The notes: generated by a model from the sequence alone, not told the origin. 64,000 nucleotides of DNA from Arthrobacter sp. StoSoilB20 (GCF_019977295.1 NZ_AP024651.1:4216001-4280000); one strand, 5' to 3'. Shown: positions 25,044 through 34,667, counted from the first letter of the stretch. Numbers and translations are program-made.

Positions 25044-25814
25044 ATGACGGACCTACCCACTCAGAATCACCCTGCCGGCGAGGACACCCCGTCGGAACCC
25101 CGGCTTGCTGCCAGTGTCATCCTTCTTCGCGATGCCCCAGGCGGGCTCGAAGCCTTTGTCCAGCACAGGGTCAGCACCATGGACTTCGCCGCCGGAATGG
25201 TGGTCTTCCCGGGAGGTCGGGTGGATGTTGCAGACGAGTCAGGATGGGATTACCCGGCGGAACTGCTTCAACGCCACGCCGCCGCTTGGCGCTCCAGCTC
25301 CATCGGAACCGGATCAGGCCCCGGCCCTGAATCACGCCTCAGCCCAAGCCCCAGTCGCGGCGCCAGCACCGACGCCGGCCTCCACACCGGTTCCGCGCAG
25401 GCCGAAACCAATGCCGGCACGGTCCTGACCGCCGCAATCCGGGAGGTCCAGGAGGAGTCCGGCCTCAGGATCAGTGCCGAAGACCTCCGCCCCTGGGCCA
25501 ACTGGATTACTCCCACGGACATGCCCAAGCGCTTTGACACTTACTTCTACGTCGCCAAACCACATCCAGGGGCCGCGCCCCAGCATCAAACCACCGAGGC
25601 CTGGCAATCTTTGTGGATGCCGGTCGCCGGAATCCTGGACGCGGAAGCGGCCGGGACACTGAAGTTGATGCCGCCTACTTATTACCTGCTCAAGGAAATC
25701 GCCGGCTTTGAAACCGTGGACGCTGTGTGGTCAGCAGACCACGCCGTCGTTCCGGTGTTGGCCCCAGTGGGGTCCTTGGCAGCGTTCCTGAAAGAGCGGG
25801 AAAGCCGCCGCTGA
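25044..25814 (+). CDS. NUDIX hydrolase with a split Nudix region (NUDT19-like)
   Basis: The 256-residue protein has the Nudix signature in two pieces. FPGGRVD (55-61) is separated by about 70 residues from REVQEESG (133-140), the metal-binding REx2EExG core. The insert is Ser/Gly/Pro-rich and low in complexity (about 85-125). Insertions at this point are known in NUDT19/RP2-like proteins, some of which cleave CoA derivatives; substrate here is unassigned. The start at 25044 follows AAAGGGGCACATTTC. It is monocistronic. Confidence 0.82.
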   Translation: MTDLPTQNHPAGEDTPSEPRLAASVILLRDAPGGLEAFVQHRVSTMDFAAGMVVFPGGRVDVADESGWDYPAELLQRHAAAWRSSSIGTGSGPGPESRLSPSPSRGASTDAGLHTGSAQAETNAGTVLTAAIREVQEESGLRISAEDLRPWANWITPTDMPKRFDTYFYVAKPHPGAAPQHQTTEAWQSLWMPVAGILDAEAAGTLKLMPPTYYLLKEIAGFETVDAVWSADHAVVPVLAPVGSLAAFLKERESRR

Positions 25815-25849
25815 CACTTGGCTCGGCCCCGGACGACTAGGCTGGAGCC

Positions 25850-26110
25850 ATGAACCTCTTCTTCAAGCTGCTGGGTACCGGAGTGAGCCTCGGAGCAGGC
25901 TTCGTCGGCACCAAACTCGTCAACAAAGGGTGGGAAAAGGCCACAGGCAACAAACCACCCCTGGGCAACGACGACATGGAAACGTCCTTGCGTTCAGCGC
26001 TGACCTTTGCGCTGATCTCGGCCTTCGTCAGCACCTTGATCCAGGTGCTGGCCAGCCGTGGCACACAGCGCGCCATTGCACGTTTCGCCAAGTCGCAGGA
26101 CATCGTCTAG
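25850..26110 (+). CDS. DUF4235 membrane protein
   Basis: The 86-residue protein matches the small actinobacterial DUF4235 family: FFKLLGTGVSLGAGFVGTKLVNKGWEKATG at the N-terminus and a second hydrophobic helix ALISAFVSTLIQVLASRGTQ. Two short membrane segments are predicted. Function is unknown. GGAGCC precedes the ATG at 25850. It converges on the Mrp operon across a long hairpin. Confidence 0.85.
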   Translation: MNLFFKLLGTGVSLGAGFVGTKLVNKGWEKATGNKPPLGNDDMETSLRSALTFALISAFVSTLIQVLASRGTQRAIARFAKSQDIV

Positions 26111-26130
26111 CCCTCAACTACAGACAACTA

Positions 26131-26195
26131 CGCGGGGTCGCTTTGCCTCCACTTGATGGAATGAACACCAGTGGGAACAGAGCGTCCCCGCGTTT
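26131..26195. terminator. Long imperfect hairpin between DUF4235 gene and mnhG
   Basis: CGCGGGGTCGC pairs with GCGTCCCCGCG (one T-T mismatch), with a second stem CCACT/AGTGG inside and TTTT following on the plus strand. It lies between convergent genes and can terminate both; its size and imperfect symmetry also resemble a dispersed palindromic element. Confidence 0.65.
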
Positions 26196-26207
26196 TGCTG
26201 GGAGCTT

Positions 26208-26600
26208 TTAGCGGTCGTTCCGGGGCTCTTGTCCCGCGGCAGCCCGCTGCACAACGGCCTCGAGTTCGTCTTTGGTGAGCATCTCGCGGTGGCCGTGCTT
26301 GGTTCGGTAGGCGGAGCGGCCCACCATGTGGGCGGACACAGGTGCGGTCAGCAGTTGGAAGATCCAAGCCACCAGCAGTACTGGCCACACCCACCACGTC
26401 CGCATTTGCAGGCCGATCGCGGCAAGCATGAGGAACAATCCGAGGACCTGGGGTTTGGTGGCTGCGTGCATGCGGCTCATGAGGTCCGGGAACCGGAGCA
26501 GGCCGATTGCGGCGCCCAAGGACATCAAGGCGCCCACCACCAGGAACACAGCGGTCACAACATCGATCACGGCATCCACGCCGGTAGCGTCAGGATTCAT
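26208..26600 (-). CDS. mnhG: Na+/H+ antiporter subunit G
   Basis: The 130-residue protein has three membrane helices and the MnhG/PhaG pattern, including LIGLLRFPDLMSRMHAATKPQ-like residues in the second helix. It is the last gene of the Mrp operon. The frame opens at 26636, but the ATG at 26600 starts just before the helical region and overlaps the mnhF stop by 11 bases, so it is preferred. The C-terminal tail is hydrophilic. Confidence 0.9.
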   Translation of the reverse strand: MNPDATGVDAVIDVVTAVFLVVGALMSLGAAIGLLRFPDLMSRMHAATKPQVLGLFLMLAAIGLQMRTWWVWPVLLVAWIFQLLTAPVSAHMVGRSAYRTKHGHREMLTKDELEAVVQRAAAGQEPRNDR

Positions 26601-26868
26601 TGCTCTGTTCCCTCCGTTCCGCCACGAACCGCGCAACGGTCACCGATCCGATGAAGCCGATCACGGCTAGGGCTACCAGCAGCATCAAGTTGTTGAGGTG
26701 CCTGTTCAACGCCATGTCGATCGCCAGTGCAGCACCCAGAATGGCCAGCAAAACGTCCGATGCCAACACGCGGTCCAACAGGGACGGGCCAATAGCGATG
26801 CGCACAATCGCACCTGCGGCAGCCAGGCTGAGGATCACTGCCGTCACCACGAGGATGATTTCCTTCAT
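26590..26868 (-). CDS. mnhF: Na+/H+ antiporter subunit F
   Basis: The 92-residue protein has three hydrophobic helices and the conserved RIAIGPSLLDRVLASDVL segment of MnhF/MrpF. It overlaps mnhE by 4 bases (26865-26868). All Mrp subunits are needed for Na+(Li+)/H+ exchange; F is a small structural subunit of the membrane complex. Confidence 0.92.
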   Translation of the reverse strand: MKEIILVVTAVILSLAAAGAIVRIAIGPSLLDRVLASDVLLAILGAALAIDMALNRHLNNLMLLVALAVIGFIGSVTVARFVAERREQSNES

Positions 26869-27431
26869 CGTGTTGCCCCTTCGGTTCCCGGACGTACTTC
26901 AGCGTTGAGCGCCTGTACTTCCTCGGCCGTACCCATGATCCGGATCAGTCGTGCCTCGATGGTCTGGACTTCCTGGCGGATCTTGTCAATGTCCGCTTCT
27001 TCGTAAATGTTCAGCGCGTGCAGGTAAAGGGTGGACGTCGACCGGTCCACTTCCACCACCAGCGAGCCCGGGATCAGCGAGATGACGTGCCCGGTGGCGG
27101 TCACCATCAGGTCCGAGTGGCTTCGCAGGGGAACAGCGACGACGGCGCTGCGCACCTTGGGTCCCTTGACTACAGCCAGGAACAACACGAGGAAGCTCGC
27201 TGCCACCACTTTGGCGAGGAACATCAGCGCAAAGGGAACGGCGCGCAGGATGTTGAACCTGCCACTCAGTTCCACTGGTGGAAGGTAGAACAGCTTGGCC
27301 ACCAAGACCGCGACCAATGCACCGAACAACAGGTTGCCTGGGCTGAAATCCCGCCACAGCGCACCCCAGACGATCACCAACCAGATGAGCAGTGGGAGTT
27401 CGGTACGGAAGGAAATGGGCTTACGGCTCAT
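26865..27431 (-). CDS. mnhE: Na+/H+ antiporter subunit E
   Basis: The 188-residue protein has N-terminal hydrophobic helices, then the MnhE/MrpE soluble part with SLIPGSLVVEVDRSTSTLYLHAL, the most conserved stretch of the family. It overlaps mnhD and mnhF by 4 bases each. Subunit E helps assemble the large Mrp complex; its exact role in transport is not settled for the family. Confidence 0.92.
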   Translation of the reverse strand: MSRKPISFRTELPLLIWLVIVWGALWRDFSPGNLLFGALVAVLVAKLFYLPPVELSGRFNILRAVPFALMFLAKVVAASFLVLFLAVVKGPKVRSAVVAVPLRSHSDLMVTATGHVISLIPGSLVVEVDRSTSTLYLHALNIYEEADIDKIRQEVQTIEARLIRIMGTAEEVQALNAEVRPGTEGATR

Positions 27432-29011
27432 TTGGCACCGCCCGGCTGCGGTTCCTCGGACTGGGCTAGCGGGGGCACCTCGACCGAGTCACCCAGGACC
27501 GAGTGGATATAGGCCGAACGGTCCAGCATGATCCCAGCTGAGCCGTCTGCAACCTTGAACAGCGGACCAGCAAAGACTGTCAGCGCCACACCGAAAACTA
27601 CCAGTCCCGCCGTCGACCCCACCATGGTTCGCGGCAGGACGCCCACGTTCCCCGGCGCCTGAAGCGCAGGGTCCGGATACTCGGCGTCTTCGGGCTTGCG
27701 CCAGAAGGCCCTGTTCCATACACGCGCGATTGCCAGCAACGTCAGGAGGCTGGTGACAACGCCGCCAACCACCAGCGTGATGGCCAGTGGTGTTCCGAGC
27801 TCCACCCCGGCCTGCAGGAGGCCCAGCTTTCCCAGGAAGCCTGAGAACGGCGGGATGCCTGCGAGGTTCATGGCCGGGATGAAGAAGAGCAGCGCAAGCA
27901 ACGGAGAGAGTTTGGCCAGGCCACCCAGCCGGTCAATGGAGGAACTGCCGCCCCTGCGTTCTATGAGGCCGGTGACCAGGAACAGGCTGGTCTGCACCGT
28001 AATGTGGTGCGCCACATAGAAGACCGCGGCGCCCAGACCGGCTACGGAACTCATGGCCAGGCCAAACACCATGTATCCGATGTGGCTGACCAAAGTGAAC
28101 GACAACAGACGTTTAATGTCGCTTTGGGCCAGGGCGCCGAGTATGCCCACCACCATGGTCAGTAACGCCACCACCATGAGTGGAACATTCAGTGTGTCCC
28201 CGGGGAAAAGCAACGTTTCCGTGCGGACCATGGCGTAGACGCCCACCTTGGTCAACAACCCGGCGAACACTGCGGTAACCGGCGCCGGCGCTGTCGGGTA
28301 GGAATCGGGGAGCCAGAAGGACAGCGGGAACACAGCCGCCTTGATGCCGAAAGCAACCAGGAGCATGACGTGCAGGAGGTTTTGCGTCCCCTGGTCCAGT
28401 TCGGCCAGTTTGATGGCCAGGTCCGCCATGGTGATGGTTCCGGTGGCCCCGTAAATCATGGCGATGGCGATGAGGAACAGCACGGAGGAGACCACTGAGA
28501 CCACCACGTAGGTGACGCCCGCGCGGATGCGGGGTCCGGTGCCTCCGAGGGTCATGAGCACGTAGCTCGCCGTCAGGAGGATCTCGAAGCCCACGTAGAG
28601 GTTGAAGAGATCGCCGGTGAGGAAGGCGTTGGAGACTCCGGCCACCAGGATCAGGTACGTCGGGTGGAAGATCGAGACGGGGGCTTCCTGGTCGCCGTCG
28701 GCCATGCCTTGGCCGGTGGCGTAGATCAACACCGCAAGGCTCACCACGGTGGATACAACCAGCATGAGCGAGGAGAACTGGTCCACCACCAGCACCACGC
28801 CCCATGGCGGCAGCCATCCTCCCAACGTGACTGAGGTTGTACCGCCGTCCCATACGGAGACGAGCAGGAGGCACTCGAGCAGCAATGTGGCACTGAGGAT
28901 ACCGATGCTCACCACGCGCTGGGCAGTGTGGTGCCGGATCAACAGGAACGCGAGTGCGGCACCCAGGATCGGCAGGAGGACAGCTAGCGGCGACAGGTTT
29001 GCGAGGTTCAC
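27428..29011 (-). CDS. mnhD: Na+/H+ antiporter subunit D
   Basis: The 527-residue protein has about 14 membrane helices and is related to complex I subunits NuoM/NuoN. Family features include FNLYVGFEILLTASYVLMTLGG with the conserved glutamate, a lysine-containing helix near LLVAFGIKAAVFPLSFWLPDSYPTAP, and SHIGYMVFGLAMSS. It is a proton-path subunit of the Mrp antiporter. It overlaps mnhC (29008-29011) and mnhE (27428-27431) by 4 bases each. Confidence 0.95.
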   Translation of the reverse strand: MNLANLSPLAVLLPILGAALAFLLIRHHTAQRVVSIGILSATLLLECLLLVSVWDGGTTSVTLGGWLPPWGVVLVVDQFSSLMLVVSTVVSLAVLIYATGQGMADGDQEAPVSIFHPTYLILVAGVSNAFLTGDLFNLYVGFEILLTASYVLMTLGGTGPRIRAGVTYVVVSVVSSVLFLIAIAMIYGATGTITMADLAIKLAELDQGTQNLLHVMLLVAFGIKAAVFPLSFWLPDSYPTAPAPVTAVFAGLLTKVGVYAMVRTETLLFPGDTLNVPLMVVALLTMVVGILGALAQSDIKRLLSFTLVSHIGYMVFGLAMSSVAGLGAAVFYVAHHITVQTSLFLVTGLIERRGGSSSIDRLGGLAKLSPLLALLFFIPAMNLAGIPPFSGFLGKLGLLQAGVELGTPLAITLVVGGVVTSLLTLLAIARVWNRAFWRKPEDAEYPDPALQAPGNVGVLPRTMVGSTAGLVVFGVALTVFAGPLFKVADGSAGIMLDRSAYIHSVLGDSVEVPPLAQSEEPQPGGAK

Positions 29012-29505
29012 GCGCTGCCTCCTTCCTGGTTGGGTGCCTTGCTCGGAGTCTCGGTGGCTTCGGGGTGGGTGTGGTGGGAGGTGGTAGGTGTGACGGCGAA
29101 TTCCGAGGTTTCCAAAGGCACAATCGCGTCATCCTCGGCATCGAAGCTCGGCGTCTCGGCCACGCGGCGGTCCTCAAGGTCATCCTGGATTTCGTCCTGC
29201 CGCGCCAGGACCCACGTGCGGTAGATGATGCCCAGCATGAACGCCGTTACAGCGAAGGAAATGACGATCGAGGTCAGGATCAACGCTTGCGGGAGGGGAT
29301 CGCTGTAGGCTTCGGGGGCTGTTTCCTTGGTGAACAGGGGCGCCAATCCCGCGTAGCCGCCGGTGGTCAGGATCAGGATATTGGTGGCGTTGGCCAGCAA
29401 CATCAAACCCAACAGCACCCTTGTCAGGCTCCGCTCCAGGATCAGGTAGATGCCGCAGGCATACAGCACGCCCATGACGATCAGCAGGGTCAGGTTGATG
29501 CTCAT
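29008..29505 (-). CDS. mnhC: Na+/H+ antiporter subunit C
   Basis: The 165-residue protein is NuoK-like: three helices with YLILERSLTRVLLGLMLLANATNIL and QALILTSIVISFAVTAFML. It carries a longer hydrophilic acidic C-terminus (about 105-165) than typical MnhC. It overlaps mnhA and mnhD by 4 bases. It forms part of the proton path of the Mrp complex. Confidence 0.93.
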   Translation of the reverse strand: MSINLTLLIVMGVLYACGIYLILERSLTRVLLGLMLLANATNILILTTGGYAGLAPLFTKETAPEAYSDPLPQALILTSIVISFAVTAFMLGIIYRTWVLARQDEIQDDLEDRRVAETPSFDAEDDAIVPLETSEFAVTPTTSHHTHPEATETPSKAPNQEGGSA

Positions 29506-32500
29506 GCGGTACCTTTCCCGGAAGCGGCGGATTCTGCGGCTTCTTCAGCAAGATCGGCGGCGTCTTCCTCAGCAAGGGGCGCCCCCTTGCCCTCAAAGTG
29601 TTCGTCGATTTCGGCACCGAGGCTGCGGAGGACGTCGAGCGCCAAGCCGACGACCACGATGTAAACGCCGATGTCGAAGATCGTGGAGGTGACGAACTTG
29701 ACGTCGCCGAAGACCGGCAGCCAGAACTCTATGATCGCGCTCTGGAACACCTGTCCGCCAAGGAACAGCGGCACCAGGCCCGAGGCCGCCGCCGTCGCAA
29801 GTCCCGTCCCCAAAAGGGTGCCGGCACTGACTGTCGCAGCCTCGCTCAACTCGAAGCGGCCGCCTGCCAAGTACCTGATGGTCAGGGCAAGGCCCGCCGT
29901 GAGGCCGCCTGCAAAGCCGCCGCCGGGCAGGTTGTGGCCGGCGAGGAGGAGGTAGATGGAGAAGACGATCATCGAGTGGAAAATCAGCCTGGTCACCACC
30001 TCGAAGATGATGGAGCGGCGTTCGGGCGCCAAGGTGCGTCCCGCAACCAGCCATGCATCACGGCTGACGTCCGTGAACTTCTTCGCCAGGGCCAGCGTGA
30101 CACCGTCACGCGAGTCACGCTCGACGCCGGTGCGGCGCCCCACGCTGCCTTCCGGCACCGCCTCCGAGGTCTTGATGCGGTCACCGCGGCTGCGGACGAA
30201 GATCAGGCTCGCGACACCCGTGGCTGCGATGGCGAGCACCGAAATCTCGCCGAACGTGTCCCAGGCGCGGATGTCCACCAAGGTCACGTTGACAACGTTC
30301 AAGCCGCCACCGCCCTCGTAGGCCAGACGGGGGAAGTCCAGGGAAATCGGCGTGGCCACGCGGGCGCCCATGGCGTAGATCGCCACGAAAATCATGGTGA
30401 TGCCGAAGGCCGCGCCAATGATCACGCGGATCACCCGAAGCCGTCCGCCGGTCCTGTCGCGAAGCTCAGCGGGCAGGCTCCGCATGGCGAGCACGAACGC
30501 CACCAGGACAATCGTTTCCACCAGCATCTGTGTCAGTGCAAGGTCCGGGGCGCCCTGCAAGGCAAACATCAGGGCAATGCCGTAGCCCGTCACGGACACC
30601 ATCAGCACCGCAAGGAAGCGCTTGTTGGCGCGGACAGCAGCCAGGGCGCCCACCACGATTCCGGCGCCGGCAACCATCTGCAGCGGAGAGTTTGGATCGA
30701 TGAAGTAGATGCCGTCCGGCAGTGGCTTGTTGGCCGCGATCAAAGCCGCGAGTGGTACCGCGAAAGCTACGGTGAGGATGACCGTCAAGTAGAAATACAG
30801 CGAACCACGCTGCGTGCGGCCGGTGACCCAGACCGCGATGTCATCCAGGGCTCCGATGGTGTGCTGGTAGGCGCGGTCGCCGTCAATCCAGTCCGGAACC
30901 AGGCTTTGGGCGCGGGAGACGATGTTGCGTCCGTAGAACATCGCGGCACCGGCTGCAAAAGTCACCGCAGTCAACCCCAGCGCAGGGGTGAGGCCGTGCC
31001 ACAAAGCCAAGTGTCCGGCGTCGACGGCGTCCGGGGCCTCGGCGAACAACGCCGCATAAGGCTGGATCCAGGTGTCAACGGCAGCGGGCCACACACCGTA
31101 GACAATGGTGAGCAGGCTCAGGATCGCCGGAGCCGCCAGGAACGCAGGCTTAATGGGCTTGAACGGCGTTGGCTCAACCCCCGGCTTGACCGCAAACGCC
31201 CCCCACATGAACCGGGCGCTGTAGGCGAACGTGAGGATTGATCCGATCACCAGGCCAACCAGAATCCAGACACCCCATGCGGGAGCATCCTCGCCGGTGC
31301 CGTAATGGACGAACGCTTCAAACACGGACTCCTTGGCAACGAAGCCAGCCAAGGGTGGAACGCCGGCCATCGATGCTGCGGCGATTGCGGCCACAACTCC
31401 CAAAGCCCTCGACGAGCGGAAGACGCCGGATAGCTTACGGATATCGCGCGTCCCGGACTGGTGGTCGATGATGCCCACCACCAGGAAAAGCGCTGCTTTG
31501 AACAGGCCGTGTGCAAGGAGCAGCCCCAACCCGGCAAGTGCCGCATCCGGGCGTCCAAGCCCCACCACCATGGTGAGGAAGCCAAGCTGGCTGACGGTTC
31601 CATAGGCAAGGATGAGTTTGATGTCAGTCTGTCGGAGGGCGCGGTAACCGCCAACGAGCATGGTGGCCAGCCCGAGTCCCAGGACCACCGGCAGCCAGAA
31701 TTCCGACTCGGAAAAGCCCGGAGCCAGCCGCGCCACAATGTAAATGCCCGCCTTCACCATCGCCGCGGCGTGCAGATACGCACTGACCGGGGTGGGGGCG
31801 GCCATGGCGCCCGGCAGCCAGAAGTGGAACGGGACCAGCGCCGATTTGGTGACAGCACCGGCAAGGACAAGTACGACGGCGGCCGTCACCGCACCCTGCA
31901 TGGGTCCGGTCATGAGGGTGGCCGCTTGGTCCAGGATCGCTGAGATGCGGTACGTTCCAGCCGCTTGACCCATGATGATCAGGCCAACAAGCATCGCCAG
32001 GCCGCCGGCAGTGGTGACCATCAGCGCCTGCAGCGCCGAGCGGCGGGCTGCCAAACGGGTACGGGCGTAGCCGATCAGCAGGTAGGACAGGATGGTGGTG
32101 AGTTCCCAGAAGATGAACAGCATCAGCAGGTCATCGGAGGTGACCAAACCGAACATGGCTCCGGCAAAGGCCAACAATTGGGCGCCGAAGCCGCCGAGGT
32201 CTGCGTCCTCGTTCTTGAAGTACCGTGCGCAGTAGACCAGCACCAGCGATCCGACTCCGAGGATCAACAAGGACATGATCCACGCCAGGGGGTCCATGCG
32301 GAAGGCCAGCTCCAGCTTCAAGCTGGGTATCCACGGAAGGAGTTCTTCTATGCCGCCACCGGAATATACGGGCCCGTACTGAAAGACCAGCCAAACGAAG
32401 GCTGCTGCCGGCACCGCTGCCAACACGTAGAACGCGTTTCTGCCGAGTTTGCTGAAGATCAAGGGCGCCACAGTTGCCGCTGCAAAGGTGATGGCGAGAA

Positions 32501-32510
32501 CTGTGATCAC
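29502..32510 (-). CDS. mnhA: Na+/H+ antiporter fused subunit A/B
   Basis: The 1002-residue protein has about 20 membrane helices. The N-terminal part is NuoL-like (FIFWELTTILSYLLIGYARTR; VLAGAVTKSALVPFHFWLPGAM; VSAYLHAAAMVKAGIY). The C-terminal part, from about residue 820, is an MnhB-type domain (FEVVTRLIFHSMIVFSIYLLLAGHNLPGGGFAGGL). No separate mnhB exists, so this is a fused A/B subunit like that of MrpA-prime operons. It starts with GTG at 32510, is the first gene of the operon, and overlaps mnhC by 4 bases. The complex expels Na+ in exchange for H+ and supports pH and salt tolerance. Confidence 0.95.
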   Translation of the reverse strand: MITVLAITFAAATVAPLIFSKLGRNAFYVLAAVPAAAFVWLVFQYGPVYSGGGIEELLPWIPSLKLELAFRMDPLAWIMSLLILGVGSLVLVYCARYFKNEDADLGGFGAQLLAFAGAMFGLVTSDDLLMLFIFWELTTILSYLLIGYARTRLAARRSALQALMVTTAGGLAMLVGLIIMGQAAGTYRISAILDQAATLMTGPMQGAVTAAVVLVLAGAVTKSALVPFHFWLPGAMAAPTPVSAYLHAAAMVKAGIYIVARLAPGFSESEFWLPVVLGLGLATMLVGGYRALRQTDIKLILAYGTVSQLGFLTMVVGLGRPDAALAGLGLLLAHGLFKAALFLVVGIIDHQSGTRDIRKLSGVFRSSRALGVVAAIAAASMAGVPPLAGFVAKESVFEAFVHYGTGEDAPAWGVWILVGLVIGSILTFAYSARFMWGAFAVKPGVEPTPFKPIKPAFLAAPAILSLLTIVYGVWPAAVDTWIQPYAALFAEAPDAVDAGHLALWHGLTPALGLTAVTFAAGAAMFYGRNIVSRAQSLVPDWIDGDRAYQHTIGALDDIAVWVTGRTQRGSLYFYLTVILTVAFAVPLAALIAANKPLPDGIYFIDPNSPLQMVAGAGIVVGALAAVRANKRFLAVLMVSVTGYGIALMFALQGAPDLALTQMLVETIVLVAFVLAMRSLPAELRDRTGGRLRVIRVIIGAAFGITMIFVAIYAMGARVATPISLDFPRLAYEGGGGLNVVNVTLVDIRAWDTFGEISVLAIAATGVASLIFVRSRGDRIKTSEAVPEGSVGRRTGVERDSRDGVTLALAKKFTDVSRDAWLVAGRTLAPERRSIIFEVVTRLIFHSMIVFSIYLLLAGHNLPGGGFAGGLTAGLALTIRYLAGGRFELSEAATVSAGTLLGTGLATAAASGLVPLFLGGQVFQSAIIEFWLPVFGDVKFVTSTIFDIGVYIVVVGLALDVLRSLGAEIDEHFEGKGAPLAEEDAADLAEEAAESAASGKGTA

Positions 32511-32710
32511 TGTTTTCTCCGCAAAGTCAGGAACGAATTGTCAAAGTTGGAGCAGGCGGTCATACGTTGGGTTCAGTTCATCTAGTTTATCAAGGGGGAT
32601 GGACAGTTTTTCGCCAGGGAAGCAGCCCTGAGGTTACGTTTCAATCCCTGTTCTCCACATAGTGGGCTGTCATCCGCCCACCGTTCTCCCCTCCGCTATA
32701 GCATCGAGCT

Positions 32711-34114
32711 ATGAACGCGGCCGCAGTTCCCGAAGCCTCCCACCCGACATCCGAGCTCGCCTCAGGACCTGTCGCCTCCAAGAAGGGCCAAATCCTTGCG
32801 TGGGCTTCCTGGGACTGGGGATCAGCGGCCTTCAACGCGGTGATGACCACGTTCGTCTTCACCGTGTACCTCACGTCCAACGCCTTCGGTGGTGAGGACG
32901 CTGCCTCCGCGGCCCTCGGGGCGGCCCTGGCCATCGCCGGACTGGCCATTGCCCTGCTGGCTCCGGTCACCGGGCAACGTTCTGACGCCGGCGGCCGCCG
33001 CAAGCTCTGGCTCGGCGTCAATACCGCGGCCACGGCTGTGCTGACTGCGCTCTGCTTCTTCGTCTTTCCCCGGCCCGAGTTCCTTCTGCTGGGCGTCTGC
33101 CTCATCGCGCTGGGCAACGTTTTCTTTGAGTTTGCCGGCGTCAACTACAACGCAATGCTGGCGCAGATCTCCACTCCAAAGAACATCGGCAAGGTCAGCG
33201 GGTTCGGCTGGGCCATGGGCTACCTCGGTGGAATCGTTGCCCTCCTGCTGGTTCTCCAACTGTTCGTCCAACCGTCCTTCGACTGGTTTGGCGCTTCCAC
33301 CGAAGACTCCCTCAACATCCGCCTTGTAGCAGTCTTCTCGGCGCTCTGGTTCTTCATCTTTGCCCTGCCAGTGATGTTCGCGGTCCCTGAACTTCCGGTG
33401 AAGAAAGCCGCTGCTTCCTTGGGCTTCCTGGCTTCCTACAAATTGCTGATCCGCCGTATCGGGGCCATTTACCGGACCAGTCCCCACACCATCTACTTCC
33501 TTCTCTCCAGCGCGATCTTCCGCGATGGGCTCGCCGCTGTCTTCACTTTCGGTGGCGTCATCGCAGCCGGTACGTTCGGTTTCGAACTCAAGGAAGTCAT
33601 CTTCTTCGCCATCTTCGGCAACGTGGTCGCGGCAGTGGGTGCGATCATTGGCGGATTCCTTGATGACAGGATCGGACCCAAAAGCGTCATCGTCCTTTCG
33701 CTGGTGGGCCTCCTCATCGCCGGCACCTTCATTCTGGTGCTGGGCAACGGTGACTACGTCTTCCTGGGCAATGAGTGGCCGGCGAGCAACACCTTTTGGA
33801 TCTTCGGGCTTCTGCTCTGCCTCTTCGTAGGCCCGGCCCAGTCATCCTCGCGGGCCTACCTGGCAAGGCTTGCACCGGACGGTGAAGCCGGCGAGCTTTT
33901 CGGCCTGTACGCCACCACCGGCAGGGCTGTCAGCTTCCTTGCACCCACACTCTTTACCCTGTGCATCGCCATCGCCTCGCCCTTGGTTGCCGAGGGCGAA
34001 GCCCAACGTTGGGGCATTCTGGGAATCATGGTGGTGCTGCTGGCAGGCCTATTGGTGATACTGCCGGTCAAGCCGCCGGCCAAAGTGGAAATAGCTGTGG
34101 TCCCCGAGCGTTAA
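32711..34114 (+). CDS. MFS transporter of the Atg22 / UMF1 type
   Basis: The 467-residue protein has about 11-12 membrane helices. It shows the Atg22-like opening WASWDWGSAAFNAVMTTFVFT and a cytoplasmic loop GQRSDAGGRRKLWL, the major-facilitator motif between helices 2 and 3. The family includes vacuolar amino acid effluxers in yeast; bacterial substrates are mostly unknown. It is divergent from the Mrp operon with a 200-base gap. A role in efflux of metabolites is only inferred from the family. Confidence 0.85.
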   Translation: MNAAAVPEASHPTSELASGPVASKKGQILAWASWDWGSAAFNAVMTTFVFTVYLTSNAFGGEDAASAALGAALAIAGLAIALLAPVTGQRSDAGGRRKLWLGVNTAATAVLTALCFFVFPRPEFLLLGVCLIALGNVFFEFAGVNYNAMLAQISTPKNIGKVSGFGWAMGYLGGIVALLLVLQLFVQPSFDWFGASTEDSLNIRLVAVFSALWFFIFALPVMFAVPELPVKKAAASLGFLASYKLLIRRIGAIYRTSPHTIYFLLSSAIFRDGLAAVFTFGGVIAAGTFGFELKEVIFFAIFGNVVAAVGAIIGGFLDDRIGPKSVIVLSLVGLLIAGTFILVLGNGDYVFLGNEWPASNTFWIFGLLLCLFVGPAQSSSRAYLARLAPDGEAGELFGLYATTGRAVSFLAPTLFTLCIAIASPLVAEGEAQRWGILGIMVVLLAGLLVILPVKPPAKVEIAVVPER

Positions 34115-34179
34115 CTACTAAGGACCGGCGGAGTGCGAGGGTCGCACCGGACCGGTTCAGGACAGTCTAGGGTGGAACT

Positions 34180-34662
34180 ATGAACGTGGATGAGACCGAA
34201 CTCCCGGGCCTGGGGATCCGCAAGGACTTCGTCACTGCCTCTGGTCGTCGTATCGGTGTAGTGGAGTTGCGTGAAGGCGAAACCGAGCTTTTCGTCTCAA
34301 CCTGGGACGACCCCGACACCTGCCAAGCCTCCATTCCGCTGACTGCCGATGAAGCCGCAACCCTGGGAAACCTCCTCGGCGGCCAGCACATCGCCATGCG
34401 CTTGGCGGAGGCACACCGCGAGGTCCCGGGCATCGTCACACGCCAGTTCTCCATCACGCCCGACTCACCGTTCGTGAACCAGCCCATGGGCAAGGCCCAG
34501 GTCCGCACCCGGAGCGGCGTCTCCATCGTGGCGATCATGCGCGAAGGCGAGGTCGTCCCTTCGCCTGCACCCGACGTCGTACTTCACTCCGGTGATTTGC
34601 TCGTAGCAGTCGGTACGCAGGAAGGCCTTGACTCGGCAGCCGACATCCTCCGCAACGGCTGA
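34180..34662 (+). CDS. khtT: KhtT-like regulatory subunit of a K+/H+ antiporter (TrkA-C domain)
   Basis: The 160-residue soluble protein has an N-terminal domain with IGVVELREGETELFVS and a C-terminal RCK_C/TrkA-C domain (VNQPMGKAQVRTRSGVSIVAIMREGEVVPSPAP, then LLVAVGTQEGLD). RCK_C domains bind nucleotides such as c-di-AMP and gate the membrane subunit. The next gene begins only 5 bases after the stop, and its product is the matching antiporter, so the two form a KhtTU-like pair. Confidence 0.88.
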   Translation: MNVDETELPGLGIRKDFVTASGRRIGVVELREGETELFVSTWDDPDTCQASIPLTADEAATLGNLLGGQHIAMRLAEAHREVPGIVTRQFSITPDSPFVNQPMGKAQVRTRSGVSIVAIMREGEVVPSPAPDVVLHSGDLLVAVGTQEGLDSAADILRNG

Positions 34663-34667
34663 ACGGG

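Noticed and set aside
29598-31241. Open frame of 547 codons on the plus strand
   Set aside because: It is the antisense shadow of mnhA, rich in Arg/Gly/His with no domain; high GC3 keeps such frames open.
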